DNA from: Betaproteobacteria bacterium
Lineage (GTDB): Bacteria > Pseudomonadota > Gammaproteobacteria > Burkholderiales > Rhodocyclaceae
Direction of reading: 5' to 3'
Length of the DNA stretch: 64,000 nucleotides
Assembly: GCA_009782565.1 (NCBI GenBank)
Contig: WRIU01000001.1
Coordinates: forward strand, 1-64,000
Under the pieces are notes generated by a model, which saw only the letters and a list, made by a program, of their open reading frames with translations, searched no databases and was not told where the DNA came from. The position numbers were made by a program, and so were the translations under genes. Shown here in pieces: positions 8,646 through 17,072 of this stretch. Numbering within the stretch: position 1 is the first letter of the stretch; every line of letters starts with the position of its first letter.

Positions 8646-9448
8646 ACTCGCGCCGTTTCGCCATTCTCCGGGAGATGGGGTTTGCGCCGCTGTGGCGTTT
8701 GCGGACTTCTGCCGAAACGGGAGGAAGCGAGGCCGATGCCAATGCCGCTATTTCAGGGCTGCCGCCAGGGGAAGCGCCTGAGGCGGATGGCAGCAGCCAG
8801 CGTGTGCTTACTCCTACGCATGCCGACACGCCCGCCGGTTCTTCTTCTGTTGCCACAAGCGTTCGTGCCATGTCTACGTCCCATGTTGCCGCGATGGATT
8901 GGCAGGAACTCGAAGAAACCATTCACGCTTGCCGCTCTTGCGTGTTGTGTGAAAAGCGCACCCAGGCCGTTTCCGGCGTGGGGGACCGCGAGGCGCGCTG
9001 GATGTTCGTCGGTGAGGGGCCAGGGGCGGAAGAAGACCGGCGCGGCGAACCTTTCGTCGGTCAGGCCGGGCGGCTGCTCGATCATATGCTGGCGGCGCTC
9101 GATCTCAAGCGTGGTGAAGATGTCTACATCGCCAATGCCGTCAAATGCCGCCCGCCGCACAACCGCACGCCTGAGGCGGCGGAAATCGCTGCCTGTGCAG
9201 CGTTTCTCGACCGGCAGATTGCGCTCGTCCGTCCCCGTTTATTGATTGCGCTTGGCCGTCCGGCGGCGCAGGTATTGCTTGGGCGCGAAATCAGCATCGG
9301 TGCTGCGCGCGGGAAACGCTTCGAGCGTAGCGGCATCCCCGTCATCGTCACCTACCATCCGGCCTACCTGCTGCGTAACCCATTGGACAAGGGCAAGGCG
9401 TGGGAAGACCTTTGTTTTGCGCGGCGTCTCGTGGCGGAAGGGGCGTAA
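8642..9448 (+). CDS. Family 4 (Fe-S) uracil-DNA glycosylase
   Basis: A 268-residue protein removing uracil from DNA. Residues 1-85 are a low-complexity, poorly conserved extension. The catalytic domain begins near CRSCVLCEKR, which with two later cysteines (VKCRPP and IAACAAF) supplies the [4Fe-4S] ligands. Motif A is FVGEGPGAEED with GEPFVGQAGRLLD; motif B is TYHPAYLLR near residue 240. These identify the family 4 thermostable-type UDG common as a second glycosylase in betaproteobacteria. It is coupled to rimI by a 4-bp overlap. Confidence 0.9.
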   Translation: MNSRRFAILREMGFAPLWRLRTSAETGGSEADANAAISGLPPGEAPEADGSSQRVLTPTHADTPAGSSSVATSVRAMSTSHVAAMDWQELEETIHACRSCVLCEKRTQAVSGVGDREARWMFVGEGPGAEEDRRGEPFVGQAGRLLDHMLAALDLKRGEDVYIANAVKCRPPHNRTPEAAEIAACAAFLDRQIALVRPRLLIALGRPAAQVLLGREISIGAARGKRFERSGIPVIVTYHPAYLLRNPLDKGKAWEDLCFARRLVAEGA

Positions 9449-9468
9449 GGGACAGGCTGGTCGGGGCG

Positions 9469-10713
9469 TCAGTGGATGTTGTCGAGTTGCGCCATGACGT
9501 TGCCGCGCTTCTGATTGAGGTTGTGCCACTGCCGGATCAGGTACATCGTCACCATCACCAAAATCCCAAAGAAAACGATGATAGTGTTGATCGACAAGCT
9601 CAGGTAGATCAGTACTGCGTAGAGGGCGTTCATCAACAGGATTGACAGGTTTTCGTTGAAATTCTGTACCGCGATCGAATGCCCGGCTCCCATCAGCACA
9701 TGGCCTCTGTGCTGGAGAAGGGCGTTCATCGGGACGACGAAGAAACCGCCGCATGCGCCGATGACAATCAGCATGGCGACCGCTATGTAGGTATTGGTGA
9801 TGAGCGGCATACAGATAAAAATCAGGCCCATGACGACGCCGACCGGAAGGACTTTGACCGATTGGCGCAAACTGATGCGTGAGGCCAGGACTGCGCCAAT
9901 GGCCATGCCGAGAGCCACCACGCCGACCATGCGGGTTTGTTCCGACAACTCTTTCAGGTCAAGGCTGTATTCGGCCCATTTGAGAACGAGCACCTGAAGG
10001 GTTCCCGCTACGCCCCAGGCCAGTGTTGTAGCCGAGAGCGAAATCTGGCCGAGTTTGTCGCGCCACAGGAGCTTCAGGCAGTGCCAGAAATCGTGCAGCA
10101 GGTAGAGAGGGCTGCCGCGCAGGGGTTTGTGGTCAACGCCGGTATCGGGAATGAACAGGTTGAAAATGGCGGCGAGCAGGTAAAGGATGGCAATGATGGC
10201 GATGCCCGTGTGCGCGCCATCGAACAAAAACAGGTCGAAACTGTTGAACCAGGCAACGAGTTCCTTGCCGGTGAGTTCTCCCCCAAAGACCGTTCCCAGG
10301 ATGATCGCCCCGACGGTCAGCCCCTCGATCCAGCCATTCGCCACGACCAACAGGCGGTGGGGCAGGTATTCGGTCAGGATGCCGTATTTGGCTGGAGAAT
10401 AGGCTGCGGCGCCAATCCCGATGATGGCGTAGGCGAATAGTGGCTGAACGCCGATGAAGAGCAACAGGCAGCCTCCGATCTTGACCGTGTTGCTGATGAG
10501 CATGACTCGCCACTTCGGCATCGAATCGGCGAACGCCCCTACGAACGCTGCCAGGACGACGTAGGAAAAGGCGAAAAAGAACTTTAGAAGCGGTTCGTAT
10601 TCATCAGCGGCACCGATGTTCCGGAGGATATCGATGGCGAGGATGAGGATCGCGTTGTCGGCGAGCGCGGAAAAAAACTGCGCCGCCATGATGATGTAAA
10701 AGCCGAGAGGCAT
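9469..10713 (-). CDS. lplT: Lysophospholipid transporter LplT
   Basis: A 414-residue major facilitator protein with about 12 hydrophobic segments that flips lysophospholipids inward for re-acylation. Family phrases are MPLGFYIIMAAQFFSALADNA (read as overlapping pieces) at the N-terminus, YSPAKYGILTEYLP near residue 107 and ANGWIEGLTVGAIILGT. In enterobacteria it partners the acyltransferase Aas; no aas gene is in this window. It is divergent from radA; the intergenic stretch of about 140 bp holds both promoters. Confidence 0.9.
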   Translation of the reverse strand: MPLGFYIIMAAQFFSALADNAILILAIDILRNIGAADEYEPLLKFFFAFSYVVLAAFVGAFADSMPKWRVMLISNTVKIGGCLLLFIGVQPLFAYAIIGIGAAAYSPAKYGILTEYLPHRLLVVANGWIEGLTVGAIILGTVFGGELTGKELVAWFNSFDLFLFDGAHTGIAIIAILYLLAAIFNLFIPDTGVDHKPLRGSPLYLLHDFWHCLKLLWRDKLGQISLSATTLAWGVAGTLQVLVLKWAEYSLDLKELSEQTRMVGVVALGMAIGAVLASRISLRQSVKVLPVGVVMGLIFICMPLITNTYIAVAMLIVIGACGGFFVVPMNALLQHRGHVLMGAGHSIAVQNFNENLSILLMNALYAVLIYLSLSINTIIVFFGILVMVTMYLIRQWHNLNQKRGNVMAQLDNIH

Positions 10714-10851
10714 GGACTGCGAGTTGGGGGCTTGTTTGAAAAAAAATCTTATAACATGAAGACCTTTCGAGCCGCTAAAGAAACGTGTCCGGACGATGGA
10801 AAAAGACAGGACTGTGGTCTAATCGTGTGCATCGCATCGTCGGGCAGCACC

Positions 10852-12213
10852 ATGTCGCCGAAAGTCAAATCCGCTTACGTCTGCGCTGTCTGTGGCGCGC
10901 AACAGCCGCGCTGGCAAGGGCAATGCCCGCAGTGCCGGGAATGGAATACTCTGGTTGAAACCGTCATCGAGCGCGGCGGGCAATCCCGACGGGGCAACGG
11001 GAGCGCGGCGAAAATGCAGAAGCTCTCCGAACTCGAAGCGCGTGAAGAGCCGCGCATCCCCAGCAGCATCGACGAATTCGACCGTGTACTGGGCGGCGGG
11101 CTCGTGCCCGGCGGGGTGGTGCTGATCGGTGGCGACCCTGGTATCGGCAAATCGACCTTGCTCCTGCAAGCCTTAAGTGGGTTGGCGAACGAGTATCCCG
11201 TTGTCTATGTGAGTGGCGAAGAATCCGGCGAGCAAGTGGCTCTGCGCGCCCAGCGCCTGCAACTGTCTTCAGAAGGCTTGCAACTGCTCACCGAAATCAG
11301 CCTGGAACGCATCATCGAAAGCCTTTCCAAAGCTGCGCCCAGGATCGCGGTCATCGATTCGATCCAAACCCTGTACTCGGAGAGTCTGCAATCGGCTCCC
11401 GGCTCCGTCGGGCAGGTGCGCGAATGCGCGGCGCAACTCACGCGCTACGCCAAGCAGAGCGGGGTCACGCTCATCCTTGTCGGCCACGTCACCAAGGATG
11501 GTGCGCTCGCCGGCCCTCGCGTACTCGAACACATCGTCGATACCGTGCTCTATTTCGAGGGCGACGCCCATTCCAGCTTCCGGCTGATTCGCGCGTTCAA
11601 GAACCGTTTTGGCGCGGTCAATGAATTGGGCGTCTTTGCCATGACCGAGCGGGGGCTGAAAGGCGTCTCCAACCCCTCCGCGCTCTTCCTTTCCCGGCAC
11701 GATGCCGAAGTCTCCGGCAGTTGCGTGCTCATCACCCAGGAGGGCACCCGCCCGCTGCTCGTCGAAATCCAGGCGCTCGTCGATAGCGCCCAAAACCCCA
11801 ACCCCCGGCGGCTTTCCGTTGGGCTGGAGCCGACGCGGCTGGCGATGCTGCTCGCGGTCATGCACCGCCACGCCGGAATCGTCTGTTTCGATCAGGATGT
11901 ATTCATCAATGCCGTCGGCGGCGTCAAGATCGTCGAGCCTGCCGCCGACCTCGCCATTTTGCTGGCCGTAGCTTCTTCGTTGCGTGACCGGCCATTGCCG
12001 CGAGGGCTTGCCGTTTTCGGCGAAGTGGGGCTGGCAGGCGAAATACGCCCTGCGCCGCGCGGGCAGGAACGGCTCAAGGAAGCCGCCAAACTCGGTTTCA
12101 AAACCGCCATCGTCCCGCGCGCAAACCTGCCGCGCCAATCTATTGCAGGAATTGATGTCTACGGCGTCGACCGCATCGAACAAGCGTTGGAAGCCGCGCG
12201 CGAGGTCGGGTAG
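10852..12213 (+). CDS. radA: DNA repair protein RadA
   Basis: A 453-residue RecA-like ATPase that drives branch migration in recombinational repair. In order: a C4 zinc finger (CAVCG...CPQC, ~10-28), Walker A GGDPGIGKSTLL (~95), the RadA-specific KNRFG motif (KNRFGAVNELG), and a Lon-protease-like C-terminal domain with PRAPRGQER-type loops. I take ATG 10852, which gives the usual SPKVKSAYVC opening and family length. Upstream in-frame ATGs would add 40 poorly conserved residues. Confidence 0.94.
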   Translation: MSPKVKSAYVCAVCGAQQPRWQGQCPQCREWNTLVETVIERGGQSRRGNGSAAKMQKLSELEAREEPRIPSSIDEFDRVLGGGLVPGGVVLIGGDPGIGKSTLLLQALSGLANEYPVVYVSGEESGEQVALRAQRLQLSSEGLQLLTEISLERIIESLSKAAPRIAVIDSIQTLYSESLQSAPGSVGQVRECAAQLTRYAKQSGVTLILVGHVTKDGALAGPRVLEHIVDTVLYFEGDAHSSFRLIRAFKNRFGAVNELGVFAMTERGLKGVSNPSALFLSRHDAEVSGSCVLITQEGTRPLLVEIQALVDSAQNPNPRRLSVGLEPTRLAMLLAVMHRHAGIVCFDQDVFINAVGGVKIVEPAADLAILLAVASSLRDRPLPRGLAVFGEVGLAGEIRPAPRGQERLKEAAKLGFKTAIVPRANLPRQSIAGIDVYGVDRIEQALEAAREVG

Positions 12214-12289
12214 GGGGTCATACAAAAACCCGTACCCTGACCGAACGGAACAGGGTACGGGGTGCTGCTTTGAGTGAGCTAGCGTGGCC

Positions 12290-12904
12290 TCACTTCTTCC
12301 CGGCTGCCTTGCCAAGTTCAAATGCTTTTGCGTTCAGTTCCCCCAGTTCCGGCTTTTTCGCAGCGAAACGCGCCACGATGCACTCCTTCAGCGTCACAGC
12401 GGGGAAGGGCAGGTTGTCGGAAATTGCGCCGAGCATGATTGTGTTGACTAGCCGCAAGTCCCCCAGTTCACGCGCGATTTCTCCTGCATCAAAATCGTGC
12501 ACTTCCAAACCCCGCGCGCGCACTGCGGCTACGGGATCGTCCGGGTACGCAAAAAGCCCGAGCGAGACGATGGGCGGTTCGAGTTTGAGGCGGTTGATCA
12601 TGGCGACCCCGCCGGAAGCGCCGTTTTTCTGGCGCAGATAATGGCTCCAGCGCATCGCTTCGGCGGCCTCGAATCCGACGAGGATATCCGCCTCGCCCGG
12701 TGGAATTTCCGGAGACAGCACCGTGGTGCCAAAGCGCACATGCGAGGATACGACCCCGCCGCGCTGGCTCATGCCCGCGACTTCGGTTTTTTTGACATCG
12801 AATCCCTGCGAAATGGCGGCTTCCGAGAGAATTTCCGAAGCAGTCATCACGCCCTGTCCGCCGACGCCGACGACAAGGATATTGGTAGTTTGGCTTTGAT
12901 TCAT
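12290..12904 (-). CDS. iorB: Indolepyruvate ferredoxin oxidoreductase beta subunit
   Basis: A 204-residue gamma-type domain of the 2-oxoacid:ferredoxin oxidoreductase superfamily. Signatures are NILVVGVGGQGVMTAS at residue 8 and GMSQRGGVVSSHVRFG near 47, together with the aromatic-amino-acid-pathway context. With IorA it decarboxylates aryl pyruvates (indolepyruvate, phenylpyruvate) to aryl-acetyl-CoA, passing electrons to ferredoxin. The partner iorA is 0.7 kb upstream on the same strand, but a lipoprotein gene and a repeat cluster separate them. Confidence 0.92.
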   Translation of the reverse strand: MNQSQTTNILVVGVGGQGVMTASEILSEAAISQGFDVKKTEVAGMSQRGGVVSSHVRFGTTVLSPEIPPGEADILVGFEAAEAMRWSHYLRQKNGASGGVAMINRLKLEPPIVSLGLFAYPDDPVAAVRARGLEVHDFDAGEIARELGDLRLVNTIMLGAISDNLPFPAVTLKECIVARFAAKKPELGELNAKAFELGKAAGKK

Positions 12905-12914
12905 GGTGACTCCT

Positions 12915-13093
12915 AATTCCCCTCCTTGGAGGGGTGCCCCGAAGGGGTGGGGTGGTCGCGGCGACTGAAAACCGCAATACGCTTCTCGACCACCGCACTA
13001 CCCCGGCGCTGCGCGCCACCCCTCCTCGGAGGGGAATTTAGTGCGGGGTTCATTCCCCTCCCTGGAGGGATACCCCGAAGGAGTGAGGTGGTC
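12915..13093. repeat. Intergenic palindromic repeat cluster
   Basis: Three copies of a short palindromic unit occupy the iorB leader. Copy 1 (12915-12957) and copy 3 (13052-13093) are direct, each AATTCCCCTCC/GGAGGGG followed by CCCCGAAGG and GAGGTGGTC or GGGTGGTC. Copy 2 (13016-13039) is inverted, CCACCCCTCCTCGGAGGGGA. Copies 1 and 2 form a ~125-bp element with inverted ends. This looks like a dispersed REP/MITE-type sequence. Confidence 0.75.
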
Positions 13094-13120
13094 AAAATTG
13101 GTGTTCCAAAAGATTCAATT

Positions 13121-13591
13121 CTACTCGTCTGGAGCCGGATGTTTTTCAGGGTCAAAAACGCCGAAATAGGTGGCTCCCTTGTCGTCCCCAAAAAATTTTA
13201 CGGTGAAATCGCGGTGGGTCTTGCAGCCGGAGACCTGCCAGAGTTCATCGTTTTCCTGCACATAGCCGTTCGGGGGAATTTCCTGCTCATCCAACAGGAA
13301 TCCCCCGGAGGGCAGGATTTGGAGGGTTTTCCCGTTCAGGATATTTCCAGAGAACATCATCCGGATGTTCTTGACCGAGATGTCTATTTGCTCGATGCGC
13401 TTGCAACCGGTCGCGGCCTTGAAAAGCGCACTGGTTTTTTTCAGGATGCCTTCTCGCACGTCGGAGGAAATATGGGTGTAGGCAAGCGGCTCGCCACTGA
13501 CAGACGGGTCGATTATCAGGTGGTCTTTGCAAGCTGTCAGCGTGAAACACCAAACCATCGTGACCGTGAAGGCACACAGTTTTCCACGCAT
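13121..13591 (-). CDS. Putative lipoprotein between iorA and iorB
   Basis: A 156-residue protein with a type II signal peptide: MRGKLCAFTVTMVWCFTLTAC, with lipobox LTAC and lipidated Cys 21. The mature part (residues 22-156) holds two further cysteines (ATGCKRIEQI and VSGCKTHRDF), probably a disulphide, and ends in a charged tail. I do not recognise the family. The frame is open further upstream into iorA, but ATG 13591 gives the signal peptide. It lies 44 bp past iorA and before the repeat cluster, so it may be cotranscribed with iorA. Confidence 0.72.
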   Translation of the reverse strand: MRGKLCAFTVTMVWCFTLTACKDHLIIDPSVSGEPLAYTHISSDVREGILKKTSALFKAATGCKRIEQIDISVKNIRMMFSGNILNGKTLQILPSGGFLLDEQEIPPNGYVQENDELWQVSGCKTHRDFTVKFFGDDKGATYFGVFDPEKHPAPDE

Positions 13592-13635
13592 GCTTGAGGA
13601 TGCCTTGCGGTTTTGAGTGTCCGAGCCTGGAACCT

Positions 13636-15519
13636 TCACACGAACTCCACTTTCACCGCTTTCGGCGCTGCTGGCCGGATGGCGTCCGGCGCGCAGGGTT
13701 GCAGGCACAGGCCGCAGCCGGTACAGGCCGCTGTCTCGATGTTGACGAAGGCCAGTTCCACTTCCTTGCCGGAGGGCTTGATGGCCTTTTCGCGGCGGGT
13801 GACGTGAATGGCCGGACAGCCGATTTCCACGCAGTTGCCGCAACCGGTACAGGCGGTCTCGATGACCTCAAAGGGAGGCTCTTTCTTGTATTCGTCGATC
13901 AGCACACAAGGGCGGTTGGTGATGATGACCGAGGGGCCGTTGTGTTTGACTTCTTCGCGCAAGGTCTTGAAGAGGACGGGCAGCAGGTAGGGGTCGATCA
14001 CATGGATGTGCTCAGGGGCGATACCGAGGGATTCGACCACTTTGGCGAAGTCGATCTGTAGCGCTGCCTCGCCGCGGATGTCGCGCCCGCTCGCCGGGTT
14101 GTCCTGCCCGCCGGTCATGCCGACGGTGCGGTTGTCCAAAAGGAGCACAGTGACGTTGCCACGGTTATAGGCGATGTCGAGCAAGCCCTGCATGCCCATA
14201 TGCATGAAAGTGGAGTCGCCGATGACGGCGACGATGTTTTTCTTTTCGTCATTCGGGCCGCGCCCCTTGTCCATGCCGAGCGCCATGCCCATCGAAGCGC
14301 CCATGCAGATTGTGGTGTCGAGCGCGTTCCAGGGATGGCCTGCGCCGAGGGTGTAGCAGCCGATGTCGCCCGCGATGGTGACATTGCGTAACTGGGAGAG
14401 GGTGTAATACACGCCCAGGTGCGGGCAGGCCACGCACATCGTGGGCGGGCGCGGGAAGACCGGCATCGGGGCAGGCAGGGGCGCGGCGGCGCTATCGGCG
14501 GCGTCTCGCAGTTCCGGGAAAAGGGGGGCGAGATGCTTTTTCAGGACGAACGGGGGCATTTCCCCGGCGGCAGGGAGGAGGTCCTTGCCGCGCGCCGGAA
14601 TGCCCTCAGCACGAATTTCGGTTTCGAGCAGTTGTTCGGTTTCTTCAACGACAACGAGGGTCTCTACCTGATCGTCAAGCTCCCGCACTTTGTTCATCGG
14701 AACGGGGTAGGAGATACCGAGCTTGAGGACGGGAGACTCAGGGAAGGCTTCGCGTACGTGCATATAGGCGGGGCCGGAAGTGATGAAACCGACGCGCTTG
14801 TCGCTGCCGGGTTCCAGCCGGTTGAAGGCGCTCGTCGCGGACTCCTCAATAAGCGCTTTTTCCCGCGCAAAGACTTCGGGGACGCGTTTTTGCGCGTTGG
14901 CGGGAACCATCACCCAACGCGCGGGGTTCTTGACGAAGCCGTCTGCGGCGCGTTTGACTTCGCGCGCGCCGACTTCGACCAGGCATTTCACATGGCAGAT
15001 GCGGGTCGTGAGCCGCAGGATGACCGGGGCGTTGAATTTTTCCGAGAACGCAAAAGCGGCCAGCGTCATTTCATAGGCTTCCTGCGAATCGGAAGGCTCC
15101 ATGATGGGCAGGTGCGCGAAACGCCCCCAGAAGCGCGAATCCTGCTCGTTTTGCGAAGAAGAAAAACCCACGTCGTCGGCTACGGCGATGACGAGCCCGC
15201 CGACGACGCCGGTAAGCGTGAGCGTCATCAGCGCGTCGGCGGCGACGTTCAAGCCCACATGCTTCATCGCGCAAAAACTGCGCGCCCCGGCGATGGACGC
15301 GCCAATGGCGACTTCGAGCGAGACTTTTTCATTCACCGACCATTCGGCGTAGAGGTCAGGATAGCGCGCGACGTTCTCCAGAATTTCCGTGGAGGGCGTG
15401 CCTGGATAAGCGGCGGCGACGCGCACGCCCGCATCCCACACTGCGCGGGCAATGGCTTCGTTGCCGGACATCAGGAGACGGGAACCGGCGGGGGGCGGGG
15501 TGAAAGATTTGGCGCTCAA
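13636..15519 (-). CDS. iorA: Indolepyruvate ferredoxin oxidoreductase alpha subunit
   Basis: A 627-residue thiamine-diphosphate enzyme. The N-terminal pyrimidine-binding part carries AAYPGTPSTEILE and EVAIGASIAGARS. The ThDP/Mg2+ site is GDIGCYTLGAGHPW with VIGDSTFMHMG (~residues 375-430). The C-terminus is a two-cluster ferredoxin domain, CTGCGNCVEIGCP and CTGCGLCLQPCAP, passing electrons from the aryl-pyruvate decarboxylation. It works with iorB downstream. Length matches the archaeal and bacterial IorA family. Confidence 0.94.
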   Translation of the reverse strand: MSAKSFTPPPAGSRLLMSGNEAIARAVWDAGVRVAAAYPGTPSTEILENVARYPDLYAEWSVNEKVSLEVAIGASIAGARSFCAMKHVGLNVAADALMTLTLTGVVGGLVIAVADDVGFSSSQNEQDSRFWGRFAHLPIMEPSDSQEAYEMTLAAFAFSEKFNAPVILRLTTRICHVKCLVEVGAREVKRAADGFVKNPARWVMVPANAQKRVPEVFAREKALIEESATSAFNRLEPGSDKRVGFITSGPAYMHVREAFPESPVLKLGISYPVPMNKVRELDDQVETLVVVEETEQLLETEIRAEGIPARGKDLLPAAGEMPPFVLKKHLAPLFPELRDAADSAAAPLPAPMPVFPRPPTMCVACPHLGVYYTLSQLRNVTIAGDIGCYTLGAGHPWNALDTTICMGASMGMALGMDKGRGPNDEKKNIVAVIGDSTFMHMGMQGLLDIAYNRGNVTVLLLDNRTVGMTGGQDNPASGRDIRGEAALQIDFAKVVESLGIAPEHIHVIDPYLLPVLFKTLREEVKHNGPSVIITNRPCVLIDEYKKEPPFEVIETACTGCGNCVEIGCPAIHVTRREKAIKPSGKEVELAFVNIETAACTGCGLCLQPCAPDAIRPAAPKAVKVEFV

Positions 15520-15615
15520 GGTGTGTTCCTTCGGGGGGTAGGATCGGAGTCGGGATCAAAAGATGAATTTTGCCGTGATTGTGCCCGCGTGACTACGAAG
15601 TCTCTATTGTGAGAA

Positions 15616-16074
15616 TCAGATAAACGGATTGACGACGCGCAACCGTTCTTCCAGCAACAGGCCGTGCTGCATGTCTTCAGAATAGAGAATGCCACAGTCC
15701 GCAAGGAGCGCGGCGGCGGCGATGAGGGCATCGTAGAAGTTCAGTTGATAGCGTTCGGCAAGCCGCCTGGCGGTGTCGTGAGTAGTTTCAGTGAGTGGCT
15801 CGACGGGGCATTGCGCGCGGATGACGCTCAGGAAGTGTTCTACCTGCGCCCAGGAGGTTTGGAGCTTCCGGCGCATGGCACTGCTGACCTCATTCAATAC
15901 CTGTACGCTGATGAAACAATTCGTGTGCAGGAGGGACTGGGCGACTGCGGCTTTCCGGGCGTCCATCGAGAGCAGGTAGAGCGGTATGTTGCTGTCGGCA
16001 AATGCGCGCGGCCTGACGACCGCGTAGGTTGGCGCGCAACTGTCGGAAACCTTTTTTGACTCAACGGCGGGCAT
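15616..16074 (-). CDS. PIN-domain toxin, VapC-like
   Basis: A 152-residue PIN nuclease. Acidic metal ligands can be placed at FADSNIPLYLL (first Asp), VQVLNEVSSAMRR (Glu), and NFYDALIAAAALL (Asp), with DCGILYSEDMQHG closing the site. VapC toxins of this type cut RNA, often tRNA. The start at 16074 lies inside the end of the AbrB-type antitoxin gene (14-bp overlap), the usual VapBC order and coupling. A 25-residue upstream extension in the same frame is rejected because it overlaps the antitoxin more deeply. Confidence 0.88.
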   Translation of the reverse strand: MPAVESKKVSDSCAPTYAVVRPRAFADSNIPLYLLSMDARKAAVAQSLLHTNCFISVQVLNEVSSAMRRKLQTSWAQVEHFLSVIRAQCPVEPLTETTHDTARRLAERYQLNFYDALIAAAALLADCGILYSEDMQHGLLLEERLRVVNPFI

Positions 16075-16282
16075 TGGCTTCTTCCCGGTCGAATCTGAAA
16101 TCGGCGGGCAACAAGGGCATTTCTGCCCGAATCTTGCGTATGGCCGCATCGAAGCCGTCTTCGGTAAGCGTTTTCTTTCTCACGACGACTTCCACTTCTT
16201 CCCCCTCACGCAAATCCAGTTCCCTGATAAGCGACGAGGGTAGACGAACGGCGAGGCTGTTGCCCCACTTGGAGACGCGCAT
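16061..16282 (-). CDS. AbrB/MazE-type antitoxin, VapB-like
   Basis: A 73-residue swapped-hairpin DNA-binding antitoxin: MRVSKWGNSLAVRLPSSLI, then LREGEEVEVVV. The C-terminal ~25 residues (PADFRFDREEANARR) would wrap the toxin. ATG 16282 has AAAGGAGAG. A 9-bp inverted repeat 20 bases upstream is the likely operator for autorepression. It overlaps the PIN toxin by 14 bp. Confidence 0.9.
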   Translation of the reverse strand: MRVSKWGNSLAVRLPSSLIRELDLREGEEVEVVVRKKTLTEDGFDAAIRKIRAEMPLLPADFRFDREEANARR

Positions 16283-16302
16283 GGCGACTCTCCTTTTTGC
16301 TT

Positions 16303-16332
16303 GATATACATTTACTCTGGATTGTATATCAT
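16303..16332. promoter_or_regulatory. Inverted-repeat operator of the VapBC-like pair
   Basis: TGATATACA, a 12-bp spacer, and TGTATATCA form a perfect 9-bp inverted repeat in the promoter region of the antitoxin gene read leftward. Position and symmetry match operators bound by VapB-VapC complexes. Confidence 0.7.
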
Positions 16333-16520
16333 TTTTCCCGATGATCGGTAGTGCCTCACTTTCATGACATCACGCATAAACGCTCAAGCACGGGCTGGCT
16401 ACGCGTGGTACGAATCTTCAGGGGCAGGTCACATCGCCTTGACCGTGATGCGAAGGTTGTGGGCGATGATTCGACATGCTGAAAATGAGGCAAACCATGC
16501 CGGGGTCGACGGTGGGGCAG

Positions 16521-17060
16521 TTACTGATAAGAAGGTATATACAGCGAAAAAAGCCGCGTTTCTTCCAGATTGATGCGTTTGAGCAGGACGTCGCCGATTT
16601 CACTTAGTTCCTTCTTGAATTTGGCATCTTTCCCGTCGATCATTTTTTGGTTTTTATAGGTGTCTGTAAAACACATCACAGCATTTGCAATGCCATCCAT
16701 TTCCTGTTTAACGTTGCTGATGAAACTCGACAAGTCAGTGTTTTTCGCGAGGAGTTGCTGCAAATAGGTATAGAACTTGATGTCTTCTAGCATCAGATGC
16801 GTCTGAAGCGCCATCTGGAAGGACGCGAGAAGCTCAGACATGGCCGCGTAGCCCCCATATTCAGAAAAGGCTTTGATTTCATTGAATAAGCGAAGTAACT
16901 CGGCGTGATCTTCTCTCAGTTTGCGGATCAGGTTGCTGTCATAGCCGATTTGAAATTGCGACGGAAGATGGTCGAAATTTTCCGGTTGAGATTCCTCTGG
17001 TCTCAGCGAAGCCCCTGTTTTGCTGTTAAACAAGTTCGAGAAAAAGCCAGGTTTGTCCAT
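16521..17060 (-). CDS. Hemerythrin-like (HHE) domain protein
   Basis: A 179-residue, mostly helical protein. The pattern LREDHAELLRLFNEI (~46-60), LQTHLMLEDIKFYTYL (~90-105) and LEETRLFSLY (~167-176) follows the four-helix HHE layout, with His/Glu residues available for a di-iron site, though not every canonical histidine is present. It might bind oxygen, NO or metal, or be an apo relative. ATG 17060 has GGAGG. It is last in a minus-strand run with pepA, holC and the Pro-rich gene, 12 bp after the latter. Confidence 0.6.
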   Translation of the reverse strand: MDKPGFFSNLFNSKTGASLRPEESQPENFDHLPSQFQIGYDSNLIRKLREDHAELLRLFNEIKAFSEYGGYAAMSELLASFQMALQTHLMLEDIKFYTYLQQLLAKNTDLSSFISNVKQEMDGIANAVMCFTDTYKNQKMIDGKDAKFKKELSEIGDVLLKRINLEETRLFSLYIPSYQ

Positions 17061-17072
17061 CTCTAGCCTCCT

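Noticed and set aside
13592-13843. Longer reading of the iorA-iorB lipoprotein (240 residues)
   Set aside because: The extra N-terminus overlaps iorA, is Arg/His-rich and would bury the lipoprotein signal.
16338-16520. Possible IS remnant between the VapBC-like pair and the hemerythrin-like gene
   Set aside because: No frame gives a recognisable transposase end and no inverted ends or target duplication were found.
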